Source: Burkholderiales bacterium (lineage in GTDB: Bacteria; Pseudomonadota; Gammaproteobacteria; Burkholderiales; Burkholderiaceae_C). From it: a stretch of DNA of 35,544 nucleotides. The first letter of the stretch is position 1, and each line of letters opens with the position of its first letter. The stretch is taken from NCBI GenBank assembly GCA_016213265.1, contig JACRBA010000197.1, positions 1-35,544 on the forward strand, in the 5' to 3' direction. The notes beneath the pieces are model-generated. The model saw only the letters and a list, made by a program, of their open reading frames with translations, was not told where the DNA came from and made no database searches. This document shows positions 19,744 through 30,190 of the stretch, piece by piece. The position numbers and the translations under genes are program-made.

Positions 19744-20835
19744 GTGAATTTCCGCGTCACCACCACCGCCGAGGCCCGCTTCGATTCGGCGCGCCAGCTG
19801 CCCGGCCTGCCCGCCAGCCACCCGGCATCACGCGTGCACGGCCATGGCTTCGTGGCCAATGTCTGGGCAGGCGAGCCGGTGCCGGACGTTGCATTCGCGG
19901 GGGACGAAGTCCCCGCGCTGCAGCGCCGACTGGCCGCCGCGGTGGCCGAGCTCGACCATCGGCTGCTCAACGAGCTGGTGAGCGAGCCCGGTGACGAACA
20001 GCTCGCCCGCTGGCTGGTCGGCCGCGTGGGCATGGCGGGATGGCAGCGCATGTCGGTGGCCAGCCTGCCCACCCGCGGGGTGGAGGTCGGTGAGGATGGC
20101 CAGGCGCGTGTGTGGCGCCGCTACCGCTTCGAGTCCGCCCACCGCCTGCCGAACGTGCCTCTCGGGCACAAGTGCGGCCGACTGCACGGCCATGGTTTTG
20201 AGGCCGTCGTGCTCGCTGCCGTGCAGCCGGGCGAGGCCTCGCACCTCGCGGCCGACCGGCTGGACGAGGCCTGGGCGCCGCTGCATGGGCAGCTGAACCA
20301 TGCCTGCCTGAACGAGCTGCCCGACCTGGAGAACCCCACCAGCGAGATGCTCAGCGTCTGGCTGTGGCAGCGTCTGGCCAACACGCTGGAAGGCCTGGCC
20401 GCCGTGCGCGTGTACGAGACGGCGTCGTGCGGCGCGCATTTCGATGGCGCCGAGCACCGCATCTGGAAGGACTTCCACCTCGACAGCGCCGTGCGCCTGG
20501 GCCGGGCGCCCGCCGGCCACGCCGATGCGCGCGTGCATGGCCACACCTTCCTGCTGCGCCTGCACCTGCGTGCGCCCCTGGACACCGTGCGCGGCTGGGC
20601 GGTGGATTTCGGCGACGTGAAGGAGCTCTTCAAGCCCGTCTTCAAGGCACTCGACCACCACCCCTGGCATGAGAACCCCGCGCTGGCGGGTGCCGACGTG
20701 GGCAGCGTGGCGGGCTGGGCACTGGCCCAGGCGCGCGAGCGCCTGCCGCAGGTGGACCGGGTCGATCTGTTCCAGACACCGGGCTGCGGTGTCGCGGTCT
20801 GCGCCGGCGACGCCCGCCCCGCGCGGGGGGCTTGA
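19744..20835 (+). CDS. queD: Three-domain QueD/6-pyruvoyltetrahydropterin-synthase-like fusion
   Basis: The 363-residue product contains three consecutive QueD/PTPS-like domains (about 1-120, 121-240 and 241-360). QueD makes 6-carboxytetrahydropterin from dihydroneopterin triphosphate in queuosine synthesis. Only domain 2 keeps the zinc triad His133, His148, His150 with Cys144 (CGRLHGH), plus PTSE and YETASC, but it has Asn185-His186 instead of Asp-His. Domain 1 has Arg17 and Ala28 at the first His and Cys positions but keeps HGH 32-34 and Asp71-His72. Domain 3 has Val250 and Asp261 there, but keeps HGH 265-267, DFGDVK and Asp304-His305. GTG 19744 is the likely start. queE follows after ten bases, which supports a 7-deazaguanine role. 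Confidence 0.88.
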   Translation: MNFRVTTTAEARFDSARQLPGLPASHPASRVHGHGFVANVWAGEPVPDVAFAGDEVPALQRRLAAAVAELDHRLLNELVSEPGDEQLARWLVGRVGMAGWQRMSVASLPTRGVEVGEDGQARVWRRYRFESAHRLPNVPLGHKCGRLHGHGFEAVVLAAVQPGEASHLAADRLDEAWAPLHGQLNHACLNELPDLENPTSEMLSVWLWQRLANTLEGLAAVRVYETASCGAHFDGAEHRIWKDFHLDSAVRLGRAPAGHADARVHGHTFLLRLHLRAPLDTVRGWAVDFGDVKELFKPVFKALDHHPWHENPALAGADVGSVAGWALAQARERLPQVDRVDLFQTPGCGVAVCAGDARPARGA

Positions 20836-20845
20836 GGGGGCGCGC

Positions 20846-21487
20846 GTGGCCTACACCGTCAAGGAGATCTTCTACACGCTGCAGGGCGAGGGCGCGCAGG
20901 CCGGCCGTGCCGCCGTGTTCTGCCGCTTCGCGGGCTGCAACCTCTGGAGCGGCCGCGAGTCCGACCGTGCCACCTCGGTCTGCCGCTTCTGCGACACCGA
21001 TTTCGTGGGCACCGATGGCCCGGGTGGCGGCAAGTTCGCCCAGGCCGCCGAGCTGGCCGATGCGGTGCTGCGCTGCTGGTCGCGCGGGGCGGGCAGCGGT
21101 GGGCGGCCCATGGTCGTGTGCACCGGCGGGGAACCCCTGCTGCAGCTGGATGCCGCACTGGTCGATGCGCTGCATGCGCGCGGTGTCGAGATCGCCGTGG
21201 AGACCAACGGCACCCAGCCGGCGCCTGCGGGGCTCGATTGGGTCTGCGTCAGCCCGAAGTCGACGGCGCCTCTCGTGCTGACGGCGGGCGACGAACTGAA
21301 GCTGGTGTATCCGCAGCCGGATGCGCCGCCCGAGCGCTTCGCCGGGCTGGCGTTCCGCCACTTCGTGCTGCAGCCCATGGACGGCCCGGATCGCGTGGCC
21401 AACACCCAGGCGGCGGTGGCGTACTGCCTGCAGCACCCGCAGTGGCGCTTGGGGCTGCAGACGCACAAGGTGCTGGGCATCGCCTGA
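20846..21487 (+). CDS. queE: 7-carboxy-7-deazaguanine synthase (radical SAM)
   Basis: QueE converts 6-carboxytetrahydropterin to 7-carboxy-7-deazaguanine. The 213-residue product starts VAYTVKEIFYTLQGEG, typical for the family. The cluster cysteines are Cys31, Cys46 and Cys49, a CX14CX2C spacing that differs from the usual CX3CX2C of radical SAM enzymes and is the form known from Burkholderia QueE. TGGEPLLQLD is the SAM-binding GGE segment; ETNGTQ and CVSPKS also match. GTG 20846 has GAGGGGG five bases upstream. It is almost certainly co-transcribed with the QueD-like gene. Confidence 0.94.
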   Translation: MAYTVKEIFYTLQGEGAQAGRAAVFCRFAGCNLWSGRESDRATSVCRFCDTDFVGTDGPGGGKFAQAAELADAVLRCWSRGAGSGGRPMVVCTGGEPLLQLDAALVDALHARGVEIAVETNGTQPAPAGLDWVCVSPKSTAPLVLTAGDELKLVYPQPDAPPERFAGLAFRHFVLQPMDGPDRVANTQAAVAYCLQHPQWRLGLQTHKVLGIA

Positions 21488-21493
21488 GCGCAC

Positions 21494-21510
21494 GACGCCC
21501 GGCGGGCGTC
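21494..21510. terminator. Hairpin between convergent queE and the H-NS-like gene
   Basis: GACGCCC (21494-21500) pairs with GGGCGTC (21504-21510) around GGC. It lies exactly between the two convergent genes and touches the stop of the leftward one. There is no T tract on either strand, so a terminator role is only suggested by position. Confidence 0.4.
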
Positions 21511-21844
21511 AGGCGGTGGTGTCCGGTTTCAGCTCATCCACCCGCAGGCCTTCCTTCAGCAGCGCGCGGCGCAGCCAGTCCGGGTGGGGACCCTGGCCGT
21601 CCCAGGTTTCACCGGTGACCGGGTGCCGGTACTTCACCGGCAAGGCGGCCACGGCGGGCGGGGCCTCGGTGGCCTCGGGCGTGGGGGCCAGCAGGTCGTC
21701 CACCGTGATGCCCCAGTACTCCATGAGCGCTTCGATGCGCGCCAGCACCGCGGCGCGCTCGCGCCGCGAGAGGGGCACGGTGCCGGCAGACTCGGGTGTC
21801 ACCCGCTCATCGGGCGGCGAGGGGAGATCGTCGGGGTGCGGCAT
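21509..21844 (-). CDS. H-NS-family nucleoid protein
   Basis: The 111-residue product has the H-NS C-terminal DNA-binding motif KYRHPVTGETWDGQGPHPDWL near residues 70-90. An N-terminal helical segment (SRRERAAVLARIEALMEYWGITVDDLL) should mediate oligomerisation. In canonical relatives the loop reads close to W-x-G-R-G-x-x-P; here it is WDGQGPHP, lacking the arginine. H-NS proteins silence A+T-rich DNA. The spacing to the upstream leftward gene is 64 bases and includes a strong hairpin, leaving little room for its own promoter. Confidence 0.78.
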   Translation of the reverse strand: MPHPDDLPSPPDERVTPESAGTVPLSRRERAAVLARIEALMEYWGITVDDLLAPTPEATEAPPAVAALPVKYRHPVTGETWDGQGPHPDWLRRALLKEGLRVDELKPDTTA

Positions 21845-21874
21845 GGGCCGTGCGGGACGATGGGCGCCAAAGAC

Positions 21875-21898
21875 AGCGGCCGCCCGAAGGCGGCCGCT
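21875..21898 (-). terminator. Strong hairpin between the two leftward genes
   Basis: AGCGGCCGC (21875-21883) pairs perfectly with GCGGCCGCT (21890-21898) around CCGAAG. Read leftward it is followed by GTCTTTGG, a weak T tract. It likely ends the 62-aa gene and lies 31 bases before the H-NS-like start, so it may also reduce read-through into that gene. Confidence 0.6.
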
Positions 21899-21908
21899 GC
21901 GCAGGCCA

Positions 21909-22097
21909 TCAGCTGGCCGACGGGGTGGAATCGCTGGGCGGCGTGGCCGGCTTGGCGGCGCCGGGGGTGACGCCAGCCGCCAGGGCCGCCTCCAGTTCCT
22001 TGCAGGAGGGAGCGCAGACGGCCTGGGCCTTGCCCAGCAGCTTGCGCGACTTCAGCTGGGCACGCGGGCGGTGCTTGCCGCAGAGAAAGCACGACAT
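21909..22097 (-). CDS. Small hypothetical protein with paired cysteines (62 aa)
   Basis: The product starts MSCFLCGKHRPRAQLK. Cys3-x-x-Cys6 and Cys28-x-x-x-Cys32 form two cysteine pairs that could hold one zinc ion, and the segment between them is strongly basic. The C-terminal 20 residues are Ala/Pro/Ser-rich and probably disordered. I do not know a function; a nucleic-acid-binding zinc protein is only a guess. ATG 22097 is chosen because it precedes the first cysteine pair; no clear ribosome binding site is seen. The frame stays open far upstream, so a longer N-terminus cannot be excluded. A GATAAT box at 22323-22318 may be its promoter. Confidence 0.6.
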   Translation of the reverse strand: MSCFLCGKHRPRAQLKSRKLLGKAQAVCAPSCKELEAALAAGVTPGAAKPATPPSDSTPSAS

Positions 22098-22163
22098 CGT
22101 GGCCGCGCCGAAGGCACCGGTTGCGGAGAACGGGGAACCCGCCACTTTCGAGCGGTAACGCAA

Positions 22164-22184
22164 ACCTCCAGCATCGATGGAGGT
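22164..22184. repeat. Hairpin in the divergent intergenic region
   Basis: ACCTCCA (22164-22170) pairs with TGGAGGT (22178-22184) around GCATCGA. It lies 67 bases before the start of the leftward 62-aa gene, within its likely leader RNA. The leftward transcript would carry GGAGGT-like sequence in this stem. Confidence 0.45.
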
Positions 22185-22242
22185 CTTGGGATCGTCCTTG
22201 GCCAGGATAAGCTCCTTTGTCAGACTGAACGCGGGGCGACCG

Positions 22243-22275
22243 CCGTCAGCACGGCGGGAAGAGCCCGCCTGACGG
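22243..22275. promoter_or_regulatory. Long interrupted hairpin in the divergent intergenic region
   Basis: CCGTCA (22243-22248) pairs with TGACGG (22270-22275), and inside it GGCGGG (22253-22258) pairs with CCCGCC (22264-22269), with a GCAC bulge and an AAGAG loop. That is 12 pairs. It has no T tract on either side. It falls between the two divergent promoter candidates and the leftward gene, so it would be in the leader RNA of the 62-aa protein gene. Function unknown. Confidence 0.45.
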
Positions 22276-22317
22276 GGGACCTTCCTGCTGAACTGGCGTC
22301 GGCTCCGCCAACGCATC

Positions 22318-22323
22318 ATTATC
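22318..22323 (-). promoter_or_regulatory. Candidate leftward -10 box (GATAAT)
   Basis: On the minus strand GATAAT is read from 22323 to 22318. It would start a leftward transcript near 22311 with a leader of about 215 bases to the 62-aa gene, containing both hairpins described. The -35 region is poor. Confidence 0.4.
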
Positions 22324-22407
22324 GCCGATCCAGCAATACCTGGGCCAGCACGGGTGTTCCGCCAGGCACCGCGCGCGCGCGTCGCGGCCATGGGCAGCGG
22401 GGGCGGG

Positions 22408-22413
22408 GATAAT
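22408..22413 (+). promoter_or_regulatory. Candidate rightward -10 box (GATAAT) of the glycan operon
   Basis: GATAAT at 22408-22413 lies 161 bases before the first gene of the rightward glycosyltransferase and pseudaminate operon. The six genes after it overlap or are closely spaced, so this may drive the whole set. No clear -35 hexamer is visible. The rest of 22098-22573 shows no supported gene. Confidence 0.45.
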
Positions 22414-22573
22414 GCCGGCCTGGCCTGTGCCCGCGCGCCGTCCCTGGCGCTGCGTCTCCTTCCGCGCCCGATGCCCCGATCCGTTCTGCCGTCTGCCTGC
22501 CCGTTCGCACCCCGTTCGCCCGTCCGTTCCCCTGGCGGACGGGCGCCCGCCCGCTGCCGGGGCTGACGGCCGC

Positions 22574-23617
22574 ATGCGCATCCTGATCGTCCGCACCTCC
22601 GCCATCGGCGATGTGGTGTTCGCCTCAGCGTTCGCCGAGGCGCTGCGCCGTGCCCACCCGCAGGCGTACATCGCCTGGCTCGTGGAGCCGGGCATCGATG
22701 AGCTCCTGCAGGGCGACCCGGCACTCGACGAAGTCATCGTGTGGCCCAAGGCCCAGTGGCGTGCCCTGTGGCGCGCCGGCCAGCGCCTGGCGCTGTGGCG
22801 CGCGGTGCGCGCGTTCCGCCATCAGCTGCGCCTGCGGCATTTCGACGTCGCCTACGACCTGCAAGGGCTGGCCAAGAGCGGCCTGCTGGCCTGGATGAGC
22901 GGCGCGCGGCGGCGCATCGGCCTGGGCTCCAAGGAAGGCAGCCAGTGGCTGATGCACGAGGTGGTCGAGCGGGGCGGCGACCGCCGGCTGATCTCGTCGG
23001 AGTACCGCCACCTGGCGCAGCACCTCGGCCTGCCGGTGGACGGCTTCCTGCCGCGGCTGCACGTGTCGGCCCAGGCAGAGGCGCAGTGGCAGCAGCGCCT
23101 GGCGGGCCTGGGGCTGGCGCCCGGCGCCTACGTCGCGCTCGCCCCCTTCACGACGCGGCCGCAGAAGCACTGGACCGTGGCGGCGTGGCGCGAGCTCGCG
23201 CAGCAGTTGCTGGGGCGGGGCCTGGTGCCCGTGGTCCTGGGCGGGCCGGGTGACGTGGAGGCCGCCAAGGAGATCGCCTCGGCGGATCCACGCATCGTGT
23301 CGATGGCCGGGCAGACCCGTCTGCCGGAGGCCGTGGCCGCGATCCGCCATGCGGCCCTGCTGGTGGGGGTGGACACCGGCCTGACGCACATGGCGTCGGC
23401 CGTGGACACGCCCACGGTGGCCCTCTTCGGCTCCACCTGCCCCTACCTGGACAATGGCCGCCCCACGGGCCGCGTCCTCTGGCTGGCCAAACCGTGTTCA
23501 CCCTGCCGCCGCCGGCCCACCTGCGGTGGCAGTTTCCATTGCATGACCGACATCACGCCCCAGCGGGTGATCGATACCGCGGCCCACCTGCTGCCCGAGC
23601 GCTTCCTCGTCCCATGA
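22574..23617 (+). CDS. Glycosyltransferase family 9 (heptosyltransferase-like)
   Basis: The 347-residue product has the GT-B fold of ADP-heptose:LPS heptosyltransferases. The start MRILIVRTSAIGDVVFA and the C-terminal nucleotide-binding part (LAPFTTRPQKHWTVAAWRELA; GVDTGLTHMASAVDTPTVALFGSTCP) are typical. A cysteine-rich tail (CSPCRRRPTCGGSFHC) occurs in a subgroup of GT9 proteins. It probably transfers heptose to the LPS inner core at the cytoplasmic membrane. The ADP-heptose precursor genes gmhA, hldA and gmhB are 9 kb away in this window. The stop overlaps the next start (ATGA). Which heptosyltransferase (WaaC, WaaF or other) cannot be decided. Confidence 0.88.
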   Translation: MRILIVRTSAIGDVVFASAFAEALRRAHPQAYIAWLVEPGIDELLQGDPALDEVIVWPKAQWRALWRAGQRLALWRAVRAFRHQLRLRHFDVAYDLQGLAKSGLLAWMSGARRRIGLGSKEGSQWLMHEVVERGGDRRLISSEYRHLAQHLGLPVDGFLPRLHVSAQAEAQWQQRLAGLGLAPGAYVALAPFTTRPQKHWTVAAWRELAQQLLGRGLVPVVLGGPGDVEAAKEIASADPRIVSMAGQTRLPEAVAAIRHAALLVGVDTGLTHMASAVDTPTVALFGSTCPYLDNGRPTGRVLWLAKPCSPCRRRPTCGGSFHCMTDITPQRVIDTAAHLLPERFLVP

Positions 23618-24710
23618 AAACACTGCACGTCGAAATGGGGCGCCATCGCCTGGGCGGCACCATGCAGGTCTACTACCTGATGCGCGGCCTGCTCGCGCGC
23701 GGCGAACCGGCGGTGCTGGTGTGCCCCGAGGGCAGCGTGCTGCACCAGATGGCCGTGGAGGCGGGCATGCCGGTGCGGGCAGTGCGCTTCGGGGGCGACG
23801 CCGACCTGCGCTTCGTGCCGCGCCTGATGCGCATCCTGCGCGAGGAGCGTCCGGACGTGGTGCACCTGCACAGTCGACGGGGGGCCGACACGCTGGGCCT
23901 GCTGGCCGCGCGCCTGGCCGGCGTGGGCAAGGTGGTGGTCTCTCGCCGGGTTGACGATCCCGTGCCCCCGGGCTGGCTGACGCGGCTGCGCTATGTGCGG
24001 CTGCCGCACCGGGTGGTCACCGTCTCGAAGGGCATCGCCCGCGTGCTGGAGGCGGCCGGCGTGCCCGCGGCCCACATCCGGCAGGTGTACAGCGCGATCG
24101 ACTTCCGCACCTACCAGTCGTCGCTGGACCGCGCGCAGGCGCGCGCCCGGCTGGATCTGCCACCGGACGTGCCCGTGCTGGTGGTGATCGCCCAGCTCAT
24201 CCCGCGCAAGGGGCACCGCTTCCTGCTGCAGGCCCTGCCGGCCATCCTGGCCCGTTACCCGGGCACGCGCGTGCTGTTCGCGGGCGAAGGCGAATCCGAG
24301 GCGGAGCTGCGCGCGCAGGTGAGTGCCGGCGGCTGGGGCGAAGCGGTGCGCTTCCTCGGCTACCGCAACGACATCGGCGACGTGCTGCGTGCCTGCGACC
24401 TGCTGGTGCATCCGGCCACCATGGAAGGATTTGCCAACGTGGCCATGCAGGCCATGGCGGCGGGCATCCCGGTGGTGTCCTCCGCCGTGGGCGGCATGCC
24501 GGAATCGGTGCGTGATGGGGTGACCGGCCTGCTGGTGCCGCCCCAGGACCCGGCCGCGCTGGCTGCGGCCGTGCTGCGCCTGCTCGACGACCCGGCGCTG
24601 CGCCAGCGGCTGGGCCAGCAGGGCAAGGCGATCGTCGAGCGCGAATTCAACACCGATGCCATGGTCGAGGGCAACCTGGCCGTGTACCGCGAGCTGCTGG
24701 AGTCGGGCGC

Positions 24711-24714
<4 letters not shown>
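23614..24714 (+). CDS. Glycosyltransferase family 4
   Basis: The 366-residue product is a GT-B glycosyltransferase of family 4. The N-terminal half has a glycine-rich loop (MGRHRLGGTMQVYYLMRGL). The C-terminal half carries the donor site with VVIAQLIPRKGHRFLLQAL, VLFAGEGESEAELR and the E-x7-E motif region EGFANVAMQAMAAGIPVVSS. It likely adds a sugar to the LPS core or O-chain from a nucleotide donor; donor and acceptor are unknown. It is translationally coupled on both sides (ATGA with the GT9 gene, GTGA with the next). Confidence 0.88.
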
Positions 24715-27912
<3,198 letters not shown>

Positions 27913-27935
27913 GCCGCAGCCCAGGAAGCCCGGCC

Positions 27936-28652
27936 ATGCAACGTCTGGCGGTCATCCCGGCACGCGGCGGCAGCAAGCGCATTCCGCGCAAGAACCTGCG
28001 CCCGTTCGCCGGCCGGCCCATCATCGGCCACTCCATCGGCGCGGCCCTGGCCACTGGGCTGTTCGATGTGGTGCTGGTGTCCACCGACGACGAGGAGATC
28101 GCCGAGCTCGCCCGCGGACTCGGTGCGCAGGTGCCGTTCCTGCGCCCACGCGAGCTGGCCGACGACCACACCGGCACCCAGGCAGTGGTGGCCCAGGCCA
28201 TCCGCGCCGTGGCCGAATGGCACAGCCTGCCCGAGCAGGTCTGCTGCCTCTACGCCACGGCCCCCTTCGTGCGTGCCGCCGACCTGGTGCGTGGCCTGCA
28301 ATGCCTGGAACAGGCCGAGGCGGATTTCGCGTTCAGCGTGACGAGCTTCGCCTTTCCCATCCAGCGCGCGCTGCGGCTCGATGCGCAGGGGCGGGTGTCG
28401 ATGATGTGGCCCGAGCACATGGCCACGCGCTCGCAGGATCTCGAACATGCCTGGCATGACGCCGGCCAGTTCTACTGGGGACGCGCATCGGCCTTCCTGC
28501 AGGGCGTGCCGCTGTACTCGCCGCGGGCGGTGGCCGTGCCGCTGCCGCGCCACCGCGTGCAGGACATCGACACCGAGGAAGACTGGCGGCGTGCCGAGCT
28601 GATGTACCGCGTCCTGCAGGATGAAGCAGGCGATGAAGGGAGCCTGCCATGA
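27936..28652 (+). CDS. pseF: CMP-pseudaminic acid synthetase (cytidylyltransferase), PseF
   Basis: PseF activates pseudaminic acid with CTP. The 238-residue product has the cytidylyltransferase signature IPARGGSKRIPRKNLRPFAGRPII at the N-terminus, STDDEEIAELA, YATAPFV and the late DIDTEEDW motif that holds the metal-binding aspartate. It lies 23 bases after pseC and overlaps the next start by four bases. The surrounding pseB, pseC and pseI genes favour pseudaminate over sialic or legionaminic acid as substrate. Confidence 0.92.
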   Translation: MQRLAVIPARGGSKRIPRKNLRPFAGRPIIGHSIGAALATGLFDVVLVSTDDEEIAELARGLGAQVPFLRPRELADDHTGTQAVVAQAIRAVAEWHSLPEQVCCLYATAPFVRAADLVRGLQCLEQAEADFAFSVTSFAFPIQRALRLDAQGRVSMMWPEHMATRSQDLEHAWHDAGQFYWGRASAFLQGVPLYSPRAVAVPLPRHRVQDIDTEEDWRRAELMYRVLQDEAGDEGSLP

Positions 28653-30190
28653 AGGTCGCGTTTCGCGTGGACGCGCACGCCCGCATCGGCACCGGTCACC
28701 TGGTGCGCAGTGCCACCTTGGCCACTGCATTGCGCGAGCGCGGGGCCGAGGTGCGGCTGCTGTGCCGGGGCCTGCCGCCGGCGTGGCAGCAGTGGCTCAC
28801 CGACAGGGGGCTGCCGTGGCAGGCCCTGCCCGACGCGCCGGCGCACACCCCGGCCGCCGACGACCCGCCGCACGCGGCGTGGCTGGGGGTCGACGCCGCC
28901 GCCGACGCCCGGCAGACGGTCGAGCTGCTCGCGCCGCACGGGCCGTGGGATTGGCTGGTGGTGGACCACTACGCGCTGGACGCACGCTGGGAGGCGGCCG
29001 TGCGTCCCGCGGCCCGCCGCTTGCTGGCCATCGACGACCTCGCGGATCGCCGCCATGCCACCGACGTGCTGCTGGACGTGAACCTGGGCGCGGATGCGCC
29101 GGGACGCTACGACGGCCGGCTGGCGCCCGGCACCCGGTGCTGGCTGGGGCCGCGCCATGCGCTGCTGGCGCCCGCCTTCGCGGCCGCGCATGGCCATGCC
29201 CGGCACCGCGAGGGGCCGGTGCAGCGGGTGCTGGTGTTCTTTGGCGGCGTGGATGCCGGCCGGGCCACCGGCAAGGTGCTGCGCGCGCTGGACAGCATGC
29301 GCCGGGACGGCCTGGGCCCCTTCATCGTCGACACCGTCGTGGGCGCGCTGAACCCCGACCGCGCCGCGCTCGCCGACTTCTGCGCGCGCCGCCCCGGCTG
29401 GGCCTGCCACGTACAGACCGACCGCATGGCCGAGCTGATGGCGGCCGCCGACCTGGCCATCGGCGCCGGCGGCACGGCGCTGTGGGAGTGCTGCGCCGTG
29501 GGCGTGCCGGCCATCCTGGTGCCCCAGGCGGCCAACCAGCGCGCCCAGGTGGGCGCCGCCGCCGATGCCGGCCTGGTGTGCGCGCCCGCCGTGCACGGCG
29601 AGGGGCCAGAGGGCTGGCGCGCGCACATCGAGGCGTTGTGGATGGATCCACGGCGCCGCGCCCAGCTCTCGGCCGCGGGCTTGCGCAGCGTGGACGGCCG
29701 TGGCGCCGAGCGCGTCAGTGCCGCCATGTGCCGCCCGCCGCTCCAGATGCGACCCGCCACCGCCGCCGACAGCGACTTCGTGCTGGCCGGGCGCAACGCC
29801 GACGCGGTGCGGCGCGTGTCGCACCAGCCCGAGCCCGTGAGCCCCGAGGCGCACGCCGCCTGGTTCGCCCGGGTGCTGGCGGACCCGCAGCGTGCGTTGC
29901 TGATCGGCTGTCTCGACGGCGAGCCGGTCGGCGTGCTGCGCTGGGACATCGACCCCCAGGCCAGTGCGGCCCAGGTGTCGCTGTACCTGGCCCCCGGCCG
30001 CGCCGGCCAGGGCCTGGGCAGCGAGTTGCTGGCCGCGGGCGAGCAGTGGCTGCAGCAGTCGCATCCGCAGGTCGGCACGGTCACCGCCGAGGTGCTGGCC
30101 GGCAATGCCCCCTCCACCCGGCTGTTCGCACAGGCCGGTTATGCCCCCCACTACCACGCCCTGCGCAAGACCCTGACGACCCGCCCATGA
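28649..30190 (+). CDS. pseG: PseG hydrolase fused to a GNAT (PseH-type) acetyltransferase
   Basis: The 513-residue product joins two pathway activities. Residues 1 to about 345 are PseG, which releases UDP from UDP-2,4-diacetamido-2,4,6-trideoxy-altropyranose: the GTGHLVRS motif places His17 exactly where the PseG base lies, and IGAGGTALWECCAVGVPAI binds the nucleotide. Residues about 365-513 are a GNAT domain (LQMRPATAADSDFVLAGRN, VSLYLAPGRAGQGLGSELL with the acetyl-CoA loop, AGNAPSTRLFAQAGY). PseH acetylates N4 just before the PseG step, and no separate pseH is present, so the GNAT half very probably is PseH. Fusions of this kind are known. The stop overlaps pseI as ATGA. Confidence 0.92.
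   Translation: MKVAFRVDAHARIGTGHLVRSATLATALRERGAEVRLLCRGLPPAWQQWLTDRGLPWQALPDAPAHTPAADDPPHAAWLGVDAAADARQTVELLAPHGPWDWLVVDHYALDARWEAAVRPAARRLLAIDDLADRRHATDVLLDVNLGADAPGRYDGRLAPGTRCWLGPRHALLAPAFAAAHGHARHREGPVQRVLVFFGGVDAGRATGKVLRALDSMRRDGLGPFIVDTVVGALNPDRAALADFCARRPGWACHVQTDRMAELMAAADLAIGAGGTALWECCAVGVPAILVPQAANQRAQVGAAADAGLVCAPAVHGEGPEGWRAHIEALWMDPRRRAQLSAAGLRSVDGRGAERVSAAMCRPPLQMRPATAADSDFVLAGRNADAVRRVSHQPEPVSPEAHAAWFARVLADPQRALLIGCLDGEPVGVLRWDIDPQASAAQVSLYLAPGRAGQGLGSELLAAGEQWLQQSHPQVGTVTAEVLAGNAPSTRLFAQAGYAPHYHALRKTLTTRP

Noticed and set aside
22098..22724. N-terminal extension of the 62-aa protein through the open leftward frame
   Set aside because: The extension lacks a good start and ribosome binding site and runs through the promoter candidate and hairpins, though a short extension is not excluded.
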